This document shows, one piece after another, positions 10,864 through 23,201 of a stretch of DNA of 64,000 nt. The notes under the pieces were generated by a model. The model did no database searches. It was given only the letters and a program-made list of their open reading frames with translations, and was not told the DNA's origin. A program made the position numbers and the translations under genes. Position 1 is the stretch's first letter. Each line of letters starts with the position of its first letter. This stretch comes from Ottelia alismoides (taxonomy: Eukaryota; Streptophyta; Magnoliopsida; Alismatales; Hydrocharitaceae), in contig JAZKJV010008870.1 of assembly GCA_037367405.1 (NCBI GenBank), positions 1 through 64,000 on the forward strand, given 5' to 3'.

Positions 10864-13771
10864 ATGGAATCACAAGTGAGCACTCTGAGAGCTTACCGGT
10901 CTCGTCACTCACCATCAAGACCCACAGTGTATCACTGCCAACAAGTGACCAATCTCTCCCCATCTCCCCAAACTTCAACTCACCCGCCACCATTTCACCA
11001 CCTTCTTCCCCATTTGTGTCAGCCCTCCAGTCACCGTACATCTCTCCAAGAGCTCTAGATCCACTTCAGGACAAGGCCACTGTGATCACCACCACCACCC
11101 CACCACTACCACAACCCCTACAGTTCCATCACCCACCTCCTACTCCGACGACATTCCCAGCACTTCCTATACACCTCCGTCAGAAAGGTACGATTTCTCC
11201 ACCGACCCATCTGACCAGAATCGCAAGTTCTCCGACGCAGCCCCTCCACGGATCTCCTTCTCCTTCTCCGTGCCAAGAATATCCTTAAACAAAGACTCTG
11301 TCTCCCCTCCGCCAATGCAAAGCTCAGGAGCAGTGACGTGTATATTGGGTGTCATGGGCAGAACCAGAACCTCATCAGGTTCTGCAGGTGGCTTAAAGCT
11401 GAGCTTGAGCTCCAGGGAATTGCTTCTTTTTGTTGCTGACAGAGCCAAGTACTCCAAGAACCAGAGCCATGGAGATTGCAGATCGCATCATATGCTCCGC
11501 TATGTTCGGTGTGGTTGTTGTGACCCCTTCTAGCTTCCTTAATCCCCACAGTGTTGAGGAGATCAGGTTCTTTGCTCAGAAAAAGAATCTGATACCTCTC
11601 CTTTTTGATACTGATCTCTGCGAGATCACCGGGCTTTTTGAGAGGACTCGGATAGCGGCGGAGTGGAGGGAGGCATTTGAAGGGCTTTGCAGGTGCACTG
11701 AGTTCAAGTTGGAGACTAATGAGAGTAATTGGAGGAGCTGCGTATCACAAACTGTCGAGATCTTGAAGTTTCAAACTTGGACGGAAGGCGGTTTCAGAGA
11801 AGGACATCGAGGTATCTGGGAACTCCCGTTTCCCAGGAATACCTTCTTTGTGGGGAGGGACAAGGAGCTCAGTGAAATTGAAGCTGCGTTCTTTGGTTGC
11901 TGTGAATGTCAGGAGATTGATTGTTCGAGACACGCCAATGCTAATGACGGACTAGTCAACTTTCTGATGGATTTGCAGATGAAGAAAGTGATACGCTGGG
12001 TAATATGGAAGATACATCAGTCTAGATGTGAGAAGGTTCAAAGAACCTACTTTGGAGGCTTGGATTGAGCCCAGGATAGATAATTTACCAAGTTAAAGAA
12101 AGGGGGCTGCAGAAGCAAAGATCGAAGGCGCAGGAAATCGAAATGGGGCAGCAATAAGAACTACAACAATGCGAAATGTGATATGCATAAGTGGGACTTC
12201 AGGCACAGGGAAGAAGAGCTTGCTCTGGAGTTTGCCCACAGATACACTCAAAGGTATAAGATGGTATTGTGGGTTGTGGAGAATCACGATATTTCCGCCA
12301 GAATATACTGAACCTGTCCATGACAGCTTGGCTTGGATGTGAGCGCTGAGCTTGAGAAAGATAGAGGGAGGATCAGGAGCTTCGAGGAGCAAGAATTCGA
12401 CGCATTCCATAGGGTAAAGAGGGAGCTATTCAGGGATGTCCCTTACTTGTGGTGATTGACAACTCTCGGAATCGGAGAAAGAATGGTGGGAAGGGAAGGA
12501 TCTTCATGACTTCATCCCAAGCAACACTGGAGCTACCAATGTGATCCTAACGACCACGTCTGTCGAAAGTTATGACCTTCGAACAGATGCCATTACCGTC
12601 TCTATCTCTGGATGAATCATTATTATTGATGAGAGGCAGGAGGAGGAAGACATATACTGATGGGGAATTGGAAACTCTAAAGAAGTTGATGAGAGACGGG
12701 AAGATTGGCATTTGGCTTGTGGTTGATTGGATCAATGTTATCTGAGCTTGAGATTTCTCCAGCTGAGCTATATGGTGCCATTGAGAAGATTTCTCTCAAT
12801 GAGAGCACATATACTTTGAATGCCACTGAAGATGCATTTTATAGGAACAACTCTTTTTTGATGAAAGCCCTGGTATTTGCTTTGCCATACTTGATCAAAT
12901 GGTGTGAGTAGGAACATGGCAAACAGGATGGCCCTTACAGGTGTTTGGCTTGCTTCTGTTCCGATCTCATCTTCTTTGTTAGCGGCAGCAGCTAGCCAGA
13001 TACCTGCTAGAGGATGTGAATCCGACAATGGACAAGGTGTCTTGGCATAGCTATTTGTTGCGGTTTCGACTGCTATGTAAAATCACAGTCCCAAAGGTGC
13101 GAAACTGAGTCAGCCAATTATGTTGGTGAAGTTTGGTTTAGCCAGAAGAGCAAACAGACATCAGGTTGCTGGATTCAGTTCCACCCAGATTACTCAGTAT
13201 TTCGCGCAACGAAGAGGTGGGGTTGCCTTTTGCTTTAGCTGCAGTTGTGGGGATGAGGAAGACTGATATCCCTGCCCGTCAGTTACAATCACCTCTGGGC
13301 CTCTGCGTTCCTCGTGTTCGGTTTCAAATCAGAGCCACCTCTTGTTCAATTGAAGGCAGTGGACATGGTCCAGTTCATCAGGAAGACTGCACTACCTCTT
13401 GCAATGCAGTCATTTATGAGCTTCTCGAGGTGCAACTCGGCACTTGAGCTCTTAAAAGTTTGCACGAATGTCCTCGAGGACGCAGAAAAGTCCTTTGTGT
13501 CACAGATACAAGATTATTGTGCTGGAAGAAGAAACTGAAGTCCACCAAACGAGTGGACGAGTACGTGTGGCGTGATGTTACTCTACTGAAGGCAACACTG
13601 CTTGAGATGAGGGCAAAGTTGCTGCTGCAAGGAGGGCATTTCGACAGCGGAGAAGAGCTGTGCAGGACCTGCATCAGCATCAGAACAGTGATGCTTGGTC
13701 ATAACCATGCTCAGACTCTTGCTGCTCAAAAAATACTGTCAAAGTTGGTCAGATTCAGAAGCAAAATTTGA
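10864..13771 (+). pseudogene. TIR/NB-ARC/TPR (TNP-type) gene, frameshifted
   Basis: Full-length relic of the conserved plant TNP family, proteins of roughly 900-1000 aa with a TIR-like domain, a P-loop ATPase and a C-terminal TPR-like helical region. The function of the family is poorly known. Order of homology: N-terminal Ser/Pro-rich part with S-P-Y-I-S-P-R (about 11030); TIR-like part with F-V-A-D-R-A-K-Y, F-G-V-V-V-V-T and S-V-E-E-I-R-F-F-A (11430-11600); F-V-G-R-D-K-E-L-S-E (about 11850); Walker A G-T-S-G-T-G-K near 12200; Walker B V-V-I-D-N near 12455; and a C-terminal part with F-S-R-C-N-S-A-L-E-L-L and A-Q-T-L-A-A-Q-K-I-L-S-K-L to the stop at 13769. The frame changes many times (for example at the Walker A lysine, and around 11290, 12450, 13160 and 13460), so no product longer than about 210 residues is possible. 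No introns are needed. It is the only host-type gene I see. Confidence 0.85.
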
Positions 13772-14822
13772 AATGCATGCAAGTCGATATTGTGATTATT
13801 TCTTTCCTTGTACACATGTTGCCCTCAAGTTTTGCTCAACTAGTTGGTGTAGATTCCCCATTTCTTAGTTTCTTTGTAGCTGTTGAATTGTCACAAATTT
13901 CAAAGCGTTGTGCTGCAATGGTGTTTGCAATGATGTTAACCAGATTAGGAGAACAACTAGAGCACATAGCTTGCTCGAATAGAATCTGTTAGGGCCCGTT
14001 CGGTAGCGGGTTACGGGATAAGGAAGGATTAAGCTGTTATATCTCTCACTTCTCTTCATCTGCAGGGATATGATTTGTGAGATAAGGATGGATAAATGGT
14101 AGTTATCTGTTTATTCTTTGTTCGCTTGGGTAAGAAGGGATACACGATAGAAGTTAATTATGGCAGATGAAATTGTTAGATAAGTAGTAGTTATTTATAT
14201 TTTTATGGTGGGGAAAATTGATGGTGGGAAAGATTGAATTTGTAAAAGTCATCACTTTGTTACTGTGTTTCTACAAAAGTTCTCGCTCGTTTTCGAGATT
14301 AATTTTTTGGTCATGCAAATTGCTCTTTTTTTCCAACTCAAAGAGGAATGTGGTGTAATATTCAAGTTTACACATAATCTAATTACATGTGACATTCGTT
14401 CAATTGTCACAATTTGATAATGTTTTGAGAATGTTGCTAGGACACTTTTGTCCTAACAAAAAAATGAGATCTCATGTTTGGTCGATGATAATCATCTCCT
14501 ACTACGCATTCCTCTCTCTCTCTCTCTCGTGCGTTGTTTCTGATGTCCACCTCCTTTGTTGTTGAAGAATCTGTGAGCTAACTCCTCTTTACTGTTCCCT
14601 TGCCCATTCCCTTGCCATCTGTCACTTGGCGAGACATCCTCCTCCATATGCCTCCCAACCGTCCCCCCTCCGTTTCTCCTACCCCACTGCTTGCCTCCCT
14701 TCTACCCTATCGACACATGCCTCATCAATACAATGCTTTGGTCCTTTATCTCATCACTACCATACACTTGCACCCCCACCCTTTATCCTCTGCAACTCAA
14801 TGTCCCCATGTTCATCTCTACC
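13772..14822. other. 3' flank with a possible MITE end
   Basis: At 13992 the words GGGCCCGTTCGGTAGCGGG look like the terminus of a PIF/Harbinger- or hAT-type MITE (GGGCCCGTTTGG-like ends). I could not find the matching inverted end, so it may be truncated. A (TC)n tract lies at about 14511-14528. The pyrimidine-rich part 14590-14820 has frames on the plus strand, but they are low in complexity and judged non-coding. Confidence 0.3.
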
Positions 14823-15720
14823 TGTTGGGTCATGCATAAGTATGATTGTTTTGATGATAACAAAACTTGGTTATATTAACTTATAGTTAATTGGAAAGCG
14901 AGAAATATCAATGACCAAGTTTGTAAATCATGCAAAGGACCTAGAGACGAAGAAGCTTATGAGCTAAGCATAAAACTTAAGAAGTAGAACCAAAGATGAA
15001 GATGAAAATCTCTCAAAGACTCACGAAGCTAATGATTGAAGTGAAAATCAAAGTGAAGGAGTCAAGGAAACTCAAAAGAAAAGGGAGGACAATAAAAGGC
15101 TTTACAAAAAGAGAAAAAGTGATAATATATGCATAGTTTTTATTTTTATGAAAAAGTGTTCTAAGAGCATTATGGTATCATATTATGCAAACAAAACTAA
15201 GTCAAAATAATTAAGTTGACGAACCCATTTTCACTCAAAAAGTAGTGAGATTCTCAAAATCTATATCCTTATTTTGATTTTTAAGATCTCAAAATGATAA
15301 AACCTCTGCCACTTTGTTTTGAACATTTTTCAAAAGTTTGCATAACGTTTGTGAGAGTTCTTTTGGATTCTTTTGCTATTTTTATTATTTTTTGGAGTTC
15401 ACCTAAATGTAAAAATCATGAGCCTTTGCATATATAAAATTAAAATATAGGGTGTAATTGTAATTTTAAATCCACCCAAGATGACGAGCAAAATTTCCAG
15501 TAATTCATTTTTCTATAATAATTAAATGGGAAAATTGGAGAAAAAGTTAAACTACATTTATCAAATTATTTAGTTTATGGAGGGAAATAACTATATATAT
15601 TTAAATTATATAATAACTCATATTATTTCAAGATTTAAAACTATAATATTTCATAAAAATAAAATAAGTTTTTTATACAATTGTATTTGGTGCTAAAATT
15701 TTAAATAAAAACTTCAAAAA
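14823..15720 (+). repeat. Copia (SIRE-like) LTR fragment
   Basis: Begins TGTTGGGTCATGCATAAG and continues with 'TTTTGATGATAACAAAAC', the typical opening of SIRE-type Copia LTRs. It is followed by the A/G-rich run of 'GAAG' and 'AAAG' words usual for them. No polypurine tract precedes it and no primer-binding site was found after it, so it is a fragment. The 3' limit is approximate. Confidence 0.4.
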
Positions 15721-16259
15721 AATATTTGCAACCATGTTCCTAGATCTTTGAAATGGAGTAGACGGCCATTGTATGCCACTGGCAACACTCGATCTTGGCT
15801 GCAAGTAGTGGCACGAAGAAGATGATCATCGGTGATGAGCGTGCGGTAGTTGGCATGGGGTTTCTTATAGAGGAGGGCAATAACAGGAGGGAAACGGTCA
15901 GGGGTTGCTACCAATCTTGGTGGGGACAACAATAGTGACGTGAATGGGTAATGTAGACTCTAGTTGTAACAGAAATAATGGTAGTGTTTGTCAATATCCA
16001 AATAGGCAATCAACCACAAAGAGCACGTACAATTTTATGTGAAAAAACCCTATCGGTATAGCGGGGAAAAACCATGGGCAAAGAGAGATCCCATAAAGAA
16101 AGAAAACAGGAGTACACATACGAGAATCCTCGGAGGCGGTGGCTCTACCGGAATGAAACTCTTCTCTGATACCCCACATGTTAATCATATAATGCATTGT
16201 GCGAGCACTCTTTGTCGAACATGTTATTGATGCCCTAGAAAGACCAACTCACACCATGT
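15721..16259. other. Probable Copia 3' region/LTR, minus strand
   Basis: Lies directly 3' (in the minus direction) of the Copia RNase H remnant, so it is probably its 3' untranslated region and LTR. The words 'AACCCTATCGGTATAGCGGGGAAAAACCATGGGC' here, split over 16050-16080, resemble the end of a Copia LTR. Ends are not resolved and frames on both strands show no domain. Confidence 0.35.
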
Positions 16260-16975
16260 TATGAACTTATCTAGTGGCATTGGCTATATCATTATGTTTG
16301 TTGGATTGTCTGCATTCGATCTTCTTCATCAGAATGTGGCCCTCTATGAGTAATTCTCTGATGAAGTGGTAGAGGACCTTGATGTGCTTTGGTTTTTCAT
16401 GATGCATTTAGCCCTTCATCAGATGTATAGCACTCTAACTATTATAGTGGTTGGTGACTATCTTCTTCTTGGGATTGAGCTCATCGAATAATCATTTCAA
16501 CTAAATTTACTTCCTTGATTCCATCAGTTGCTTCCATGTACTCAACCTTCATGGTAGATACGACCATGAAACTGCACATTTGTGAACAATGAATACAATA
16601 GCCTGTCATGGATCTTCTCTTGTCATGGCCACTTCTATAGTCATTATTAACAACACAAACTACTCTCAGCCTTACTTCTCCCAAACTCAAGACAAAACAC
16701 AATGGTAGCCAATGACCTTTTCCTGGATTTGGTATATATCTACTCACAACACTAACAATTTAGGAAATGTATGAGTGCGTGCATATCATGACATACATGA
16801 TGCTCCCAACAACACTGGTGTAAGGAACTCGTGACATGTATTCGTGCTTGTACTCTGTCCTACGGTAAAAGTCTGGGGATAGCTTGAAATGAAGCCAAGT
16901 GGATTCTTCTTTGGTTTGTCTTCTATCATGATAAAGCACTCCAAGACCTTTTAATTCTTCCATTTTATTCATTCA
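16260..16975 (-). pseudogene. Ty1/Copia RT C-terminus and RNase H remnant
   Basis: Minus-strand fragment of Copia pol. From 16972 down: H-F-K-L-S-P-D-F, then E-Y-M-S-R-V-P-Y-T-S-V-V-G-S-I-M-Y, then S-R-Y-I-P-N-P-G-K-G-H-W. The RNase H part has D-K-R-R-S-M-T-G-Y and a degraded E-Y-M-E-A-T-D-G-I-K-E. Below 16480 the frame is broken, but K-H-I-K-V-L-Y-H-F-I-R-E-L (around 16340-16390) still marks the RNase H end. The catalytic YVDD block and everything upstream of it are missing. At 16976 it abuts an unrelated Gypsy fragment. Confidence 0.8.
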
Positions 16976-16979
16976 TCCC

Positions 16980-19177
16980 ATTCATCGTCACTATACTTAG
17001 GATATACGTTGTCCTAAGTATAGTGAGATGAATGTATTCGGGTTATTCCTTATTTATTCTCTCACTTGTCTTCCAACTTCTTGATAATCTATTCTATATT
17101 AGGGGTATTTTACACCAAGTATAGGGGAGGCAAGCCGAGTCATTGGTCTATCGTAAATTATAATCCTCGAACATCCTTTGTGTACATGATATGCAATGTT
17201 TAGGATTAATTGATCCTAAGTATAGGGGGATGATTGTCTTCTTGTTTATTCGAGTCGTTGTAGTATGTACTTTTCAATACATAGCATTATGTCTTCCTTT
17301 ATTTCTCTTTGATCGCTATAAGGACATAGTTCGACTAAGTATGAGGGGATTGTATATATTTTATATATACTTTAGATATAACTAGTACCTTCTATATTTT
17401 CAATAATATGGCTAATATACTACATTCGATAAGGTATACAATAAATACAACAAATGATATGTAAATAGGTATGAAATTTTTGAAAATTATTTATAAAAAT
17501 AATATTTGAAACTATTTTAGAAATGATTTTGAAATGGTTATAAAATATTTTGAAAATTCTTTAGAAAACCTTTGGAAAAATCGTTGTAAAATATTTTCAA
17601 ACCTTTTAAAAATATTCTTTTAAAAATGTTTTGTAAAAGTTTGTAAAAATTTATTGTAAAATGTTTTTGAAAAAAATCTTTAAAAATTATTTGCAAAATA
17701 AGTTTTCAAAAGGGTTGACAAATATTTTCTAATTATTTTGAATATCATGTGGATAATATCCTTGCAAAAATTCTTCAAACAAACATGTACATACCTATAT
17801 CAATTTTTTTATAAACTTGTATAAATTTTTTGTAAATATTTATGAATTTTTATGTATATGTGAATACATTTAACTCACTATCCCCTTCTACAAATTCCCA
17901 TAAAATTTGTAGAATTTACAAAAATACAAAAAACTTGAAAAATATTTTCAAAATTACATAAATTTTTGCAAACCTTTTTGAAAATCCATAAAAAGTTCAA
18001 AACCAGAAAGTTGTTTCATAATCTGCAGGTGCAAAGCATTTTTCTGAATGGCTGTGACAATTGAACACATCTAAATTAAATATGAAGATTAGAGCTTGGT
18101 ATATACCCTAATCCACTTAATTTCACAAGAACTTTATAGGAAGTAGAATTAAGATTTTTCTGGTCAATGTGACTTAATACTTTGAGTCCACAAGACTATG
18201 TTCACATGCCATCTTGATTAGTCAAAGTGGAGTATTTAGAAGCACACTCATGACTCTTGTTGATAATAACCTATCTAGGATACTACACTATGCACTTAGC
18301 TTAACTATGAGGAAGTGGTGAGGCACGATTCTTTAGCTTGAGGAAGCACACGTGTAGAAACATATGTTGCCCCAACAGGTGGCCAACGTCCCCTAACCCA
18401 GTCTAGTGGCATCGACATCTAAAGACAGGACGTTGTGGGTGACAATAAAGCTTTAAAAGAAGGATAGGATACTTGCCCAAGAGGAAAATTTTCTTATGTA
18501 AATGCTACTATATATAGTATAAACAAATATAAAATCAAAAAACTTCAAAAAAGAGATGGGCAAAATCATTGAAAATCAAATCTCATCGGAGTATGTATTA
18601 AAATAAGGAAGGCATTATACTTCAAAGTCAAAGACATCAAGGTTGCCAGCAGTCAAAGGCTTGGCTACACTGGTCAAGCTCCATAGGATATGTAACTACA
18701 CTAGTCATAGTCCATTCTTCATCTCTACCCCTCATCTTAAGTTGTTGTACTTGAACTTTGAAGGAAATACCCCCATCCTCGAGGAAAGAGTAACTAGATT
18801 GGGGAATTATGGTTATCTTGCTGAGAGATACAGTTCCTTGTTATTTCATATGAAAATAGATACAATCACATATACTGTACAAGTGAGACTCATAGTCATA
18901 ATGGTTTTCTTGTTAATAGACTTATTCTGATCTGTCTATTGAGACAACCTGGACAGGGGATTGTGGAACTTGAGGGCTGCTAAGTTTTAGATCCTATTCC
19001 CAATAAGATTATGAAAAAACTGCCAATCTAAAGGTCTTAACTGAGCTACAAACTTTTATTTTGTGAAGATAAGTTTAAAAGTCATAATCATTCTAAGTTT
19101 TTTATTTTCCTTTACTTTATATTTTCTTTTACATTACTTATTTTTCTAATAAGTATTCGTTAGGGGCTAGAAAAGGT
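16980..19177 (+). other. 3' non-coding interior of a Gypsy element (copy 2)
   Basis: Collinear with 35200-37561 of the large Gypsy element. Both have hairpins built on CTATACTTAGG, a block with ATGTC..GAGGACATAGTTCG, an AT-rich part with repeated TTTGAAAA words, 'GCTACACTGG..AGCTCC', 'CTCGAGGAAAGAGT', and finally the polypurine tract and LTR start. Frames are short and not shared. This copy is more decayed, and everything upstream of about 16980, including gag, is lost. Confidence 0.7.
16988..17026. repeat. 15-bp-arm hairpin
   Basis: Perfect inverted repeat: TCACTATACTTAGGA at 16988-17002 and its complement at 17012-17026, with a 9-nt loop. It is the counterpart of the hairpins at 35209-35412 in the related element. 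Confidence 0.9.
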
Positions 19178-19885
19178 AAGTATAGGGGGTGATGAATAGC
19201 CATTCATATCTACCTTTATCCTTCTATTTTATTTTTAAATCCCTATCAAAATTCATGTAAATGATGCTAAATTGTGCAAATTAACATTCATTATTTATTT
19301 GTAAACAATACATAATTATTTGTATTTAAATTCAAAATAAAAGAACAAGAAAGAAAAGAAAAATAAATGTAGTATCAAAGATACTAAATAGTCCTAAACC
19401 TCAAGAACAAGTCAATATTGACATAGTCAATCATGAATAAAGTAGGGGGGGGGGGGATAAGGACCAAATATATGTAAGAGAAACCTTAATTTCTACTCTA
19501 TTAGCCATTTTATTCTATTTTATTCTTCATAGTACACATTCCAAATAAATATTTTTAAAAATAAAAATTGATATAAAAATCTATAAAAAATTTATAAAAA
19601 TAATGCACAGTGCAACTGGGACACACAGATGAAAAGGCCACAAACGGAACTTACATATCAATATCTACTTAGTATAAATTCAAATTAAACCAAACTTACC
19701 TTTATTGTATTTCATATTAAATTATCTATATAATGAACATGGTTTCATTAAAAACAGAATTAAGATAAAAAAGATGGCTTTCTGGGGTACCATTATATTG
19801 TGTATATGCATATAATATTCATATATTTTATTCTTTATATTTTTACTCTTCTTATATTTTTAAATAATTGCAAATATTATTTAAA
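19178..19885 (+). repeat. Gypsy polypurine tract and truncated 3' LTR
   Basis: AAGTATAGGGGG (19178-19189) is followed by TGATGAATAGCCATTCAT, the LTR start of the same family as 28604. The LTR keeps the block order, including a GAATAAAGTAGG block that runs into a homopolymer of about a dozen G near 19446 and 'GGCTTTCTGGGG' near 19780. Similarity stops near 19885, well short of a 3-kb LTR, so it is truncated. Confidence 0.7.
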
Positions 19886-20394
19886 AATGATAGTGGCAAG
19901 TTGATCCCTACGTCGACATTTGAAGAGCATTTCTATCGGTTTTCCTGAAGAATACCCTGGGCATGGTCATTGTGGTGGTGTGGCAATGAACATCACCAAT
20001 TGGTATGAGGGGGAAGAGGAGGTCTTGGATTGCTCCTTGAGAATCAATGCCTATGAGATGAGTTTGTGGAGGTGAATAATGTGATATTGAATTTTAAAAA
20101 AATAACGATTGATAGGAATATCAAAGAGAGTAAAAATACTTGAAAAATGCCGGCTTGCATATTTGTAAATCAAATCAGTCAGGCTTCTCCTACGGGAACA
20201 TTTTTTTCCCTGCAACCCTCCAAACGAGCCACCTCCTCCTGACCCCGCATGTACTTTAGTACTGCTATTTTATTTTATTTGTAATATATATATATATATA
20301 TTGTAATTGTAATTTTGGATTTGGTTAATTAATATTAAAAATAAAAATGAAATACATAATACAGATTTTGTTTTTTTCATTTTCTCTAAGAATT
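19886..20394. other. Unassigned sequence with a short (TA)n tract
   Basis: No gene or element recognised. A (TA)n microsatellite lies near 20284-20300. Confidence 0.35.
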
Positions 20395-20735
20395 AATGGT
20401 GGCTCACCAACTACCGATGATAGTTATAAACATCTAAATAGCTGACTTATGTCGGTAGTTCTTAAATCACCTATTATGCCATTAGGGTCAGTGGTTGTAC
20501 GGCTACATCGGTGGTTTCTAAGCCGTCGATTACGTTTTAAAGAAGATAAATGGAGAACCATCGATGATCAAGCGGGGCACTGATTGTTTCTACACCACCG
20601 AGAATACTTAGCAAACATTGAAAATACTATTCCTGACGAAAAAATTCCCGACATTAGGTTAACTTCATCACCGATAGTTTAAGGGTCATAGCAGGTTATT
20701 TTGAACCATCGGCGATGACTTACGTTGGTGTAGTG
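20395..20735 (-). mobile_element. CACTA (En/Spm) terminus
   Basis: On the minus strand the sequence from 20735 begins CACTACACCAACGTAAGTCA, the CACTA signature. Upstream there are repeated sub-terminal words of the type ACCATCGGCGATG, ACCATCGATGATC, CACCGATAGT, CATCGGTGGTT and GTCGGTAGTT in both orientations, as expected for transposase-binding repeats of CACTA elements. The opposite end and any transposase were not found in the window, so it is a terminal fragment or a deleted element. Confidence 0.65.
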
Positions 20736-21444
20736 ATGGTTTTCGGATTTCGATTAATTAGTTAAGAGGCGAAAGAGACTAATTGAGGATGTTATTGTCA
20801 ATATTCAAGGTTTGAATTTTCCCGTGGACTTCATCATCCTAGACATGTATACCCCTCACTAGTCGAGTATCATCCATGTCAAGCAAGAATAAAAGTATTT
20901 CGAATTTAGTTACTTATATGCAACCTTTTTCTTTTGGTCCCTTCTCTCAGGCTGAAAGGGTTGAAGAGGTCATCCATATTCGTGTCCTCGAAGATGTTTT
21001 TCGACACCATTTTTCTACTCCATTCTCGTTTCTCATGGAATCGTGAACTATCCTTCAACTTCACCCTTTGCAATCTTTTCTTAGAGAGATTCAAAGCTGT
21101 TCACGACCATAGTGGACCAGGTTCACGTATTCTTCTCCAAATCCTGGATCTAAAAAATTTCTCCTATTTACAGGTTAGCGTAGTGATTTGGAGGTTTCTG
21201 AAGTTTTGTCCCTGATCTTGGTGCATTTCGCAAGTGGTGTCATGCATTGGTGATACCCAACATCTACATTTCAATTATTATTTCAAGTATTACTACTGTT
21301 AATGGAGCATGTCAAGGGGTTAACTTAAAAAGCCTGATCTCGATTATACAAGATCTATTCCATGAGACTCATGTAGTAGGAGCAGCGAGAGGATCAGTTA
21401 TCATTTGTGGGAAAAGGCAGAAGACTTTGATTGTGCATCTTGTA
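20736..21444. other. Unassigned sequence
   Basis: Short frames on both strands (for example 20934-21215 on the plus strand) show no recognisable domain. The stretch may include the flank of the CACTA end. Nothing else seen. Confidence 0.3.
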
Positions 21445-21845
21445 GGTCATGTTCGGTACAAGTGGTAAATTCTTTAGGGAGTTTACCCCCCCCCCCCCCC
21501 CCCCCCCCCTTCCCACTACATGTTTTATCTCTTCTATGTGGGGTCTCACTTTTACCTTTTTTAATACATTAAATAAATCAATTTTCTTTTACAATTCTAT
21601 CAAAAAATAATATATTATACCATCATATCATATAAAAATAAAAATTATAAACTACTTCACTTCTACCAACTTTTCCAAACATCAATACAATCACATCACA
21701 ATAACTACTTACTTTTTTAAACTTCAATACAATCATATCATAACAAACCCACCCCCAATTTAACCCTCTATCCAAACATCAAAAAATAAAAACAGGTTAC
21801 CCCTGATCAGTTTAACCCACCTTAACCTGCATACCAAACGCACCC
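21445..21845. mobile_element. Tourist-like MITE, 401 bp, TSD GTA
   Basis: The left end GGTCATGTTCGGTACAAGTGG and the reverse complement of the right end, GGGTGCGTTTGGTATGCAGG, share the GTTYGGTA-type PIF/Harbinger terminus. The element is flanked by GTA on both sides (21442-21444 and 21846-21848), which fits the 3-bp duplications of this superfamily. The interior is AT-rich, non-coding, and carries a 24-base C homopolymer. The TIRs are degenerate, so the call is moderate. Confidence 0.5.
21486..21509. repeat. 24-base poly-C tract
   Basis: Uninterrupted run of C inside the MITE. Length of such a run is prone to sequencing error. Confidence 0.9.
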
Positions 21846-22832
21846 GTAGGGAGTGGATCTTTTTGTGTGCAAAAGGCTTTGGATGGCTAGTTTTGATAAA
21901 TTTAGTAAAATCGTCCTTCTGTTCAAACGCACATCCCAATGCAGTGCCGTCAGCTCATTTATTCAACTGCCATCCACAACCGTCCATCCAAATACTCAAA
22001 CCGGTCCACACTCACATGGAACTTCTGCTCTCCGAAACTGCTGCATGTCTCCATCCACCGGGCACACATACATATATATAATACTTACACCTATGAATCG
22101 GAGGTGAGAGAACGGTGGCCATGTTTTCTAAGCTCCATTGTGATCTGATGCTGTGCTGTGGAGTTCAGCTGGGTGGTGCAGATTCCACGGCAGCTATGCT
22201 GGTTCTACACAGCAGGCGCAAGGAAATTACAGGCAGAGGGGAATTGAACTCGCGCAGTAGACATTATCGCTGTCCGACCTCATGATCCTTCATATGCATG
22301 TTAATGGCACATCACCCATCTTCATCCACTTGGACGGCAGTGGGTAAACTGTCCCATAAACACATGCAAACAAAAACGAAGACACATGCAGTGGTGCCCA
22401 CTCGATTCTTTTGTTATGTACCGTGCCCTAACCTTCAGGAACCACATGTATGGGCCATTGATAATATACACGAGAGAGGAGAGGGAGAGGTAAAACTTGA
22501 CATGAAAGGCTGTTGGATGAGTGGTCTTTCTTCGGACAGGTTGGATTTCTGGCGATGGATCGGGAAAGTTTTTAAAGAATGATGCCGCTCGACTCCAATT
22601 TTTAAAGAATGATGCTGTTCGACACCAATCATATGCATGCATGGAATATATAGATTGAACGCCGACTCTTGCATTATTGAGGAATTTTTACGACTATAGC
22701 TCCACCTACTTTCATAATTAAGTGCTAAAATCTTTATAATTCCGAATTAGACGTAGAACTCTGGATAGTTATTAGTCATTAAACGGTCATGTGTTACTGA
22801 ATGGATCTGGTACGATTTCCAAACTCCCGGAA
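21846..22832. other. Unassigned intergenic sequence
   Basis: Contains short overlapping frames on both strands (21853-22148, 22298-22674) with no domain. A direct duplication of about 28 bp ('TTTTTAAAGAATGATGC') occurs around 22570-22615. No element ends were recognised. Confidence 0.35.
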
Positions 22833-22974
22833 GGCTCTGTTCGGTTGCAGAGTTGGGTTGGATTTAGGTACCCATGTGAATAGTAAATTATGAGAAGGAT
22901 TGAGAGGGTTGGAAGCAGGAGTACTTTGAGTTGGGCCAACCCAACCCTGCCCAACCCTGCAACCAAATAGAGCC
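22833..22974. mobile_element. Tourist-like MITE, 142 bp, TSD GAA
   Basis: The left end GGCTCTGTTCGGTTGCAG and the reverse complement of the right end, GGCTCTATTTGGTTGCAG, form a terminal inverted repeat of about 25 bp with three mismatches. The flanking triplet GAA is present on both sides (22830-22832 and 22975-22977). Size, TIR style and 3-bp duplication fit a PIF/Harbinger MITE. It has no coding capacity. Confidence 0.75.
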
Positions 22975-23201
22975 GAAATGTATTTACAAAACTGATCTTG
23001 TCCATTGTTCAGGTTTGAAATTTGGCGTTCCTTAACTTTGTCGCTATTAGGTCGACCTCAGTTAAAGTGAGAGAGACTTGTTTGTTGAGTTGTAGCAAAT
23101 ATTATACAATATTCAATTCAATATAACGATGGAGAAATTTATCATCCTAAAAATATAAATAGTATTTGTGAATACTGATATGATCAAATAGTGTATATTG
23201 G

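Noticed and set aside
11118..11549. Minus-strand frames over the TNP pseudogene
   Set aside because: Antisense shadows of the plus-strand homology, which alone matches a known family.
16150..16175. CTCTGATACC word suggesting a primer-binding site
   Set aside because: It is not followed by a convincing LTR end and the match to the tRNA-iMet primer site is incomplete, so no element was built on it.
22205..22285. tRNA-like word GAGTTCAATTCC on the minus strand
   Set aside because: It resembles a T-arm/B box, but no A box at proper spacing and no cloverleaf could be made.
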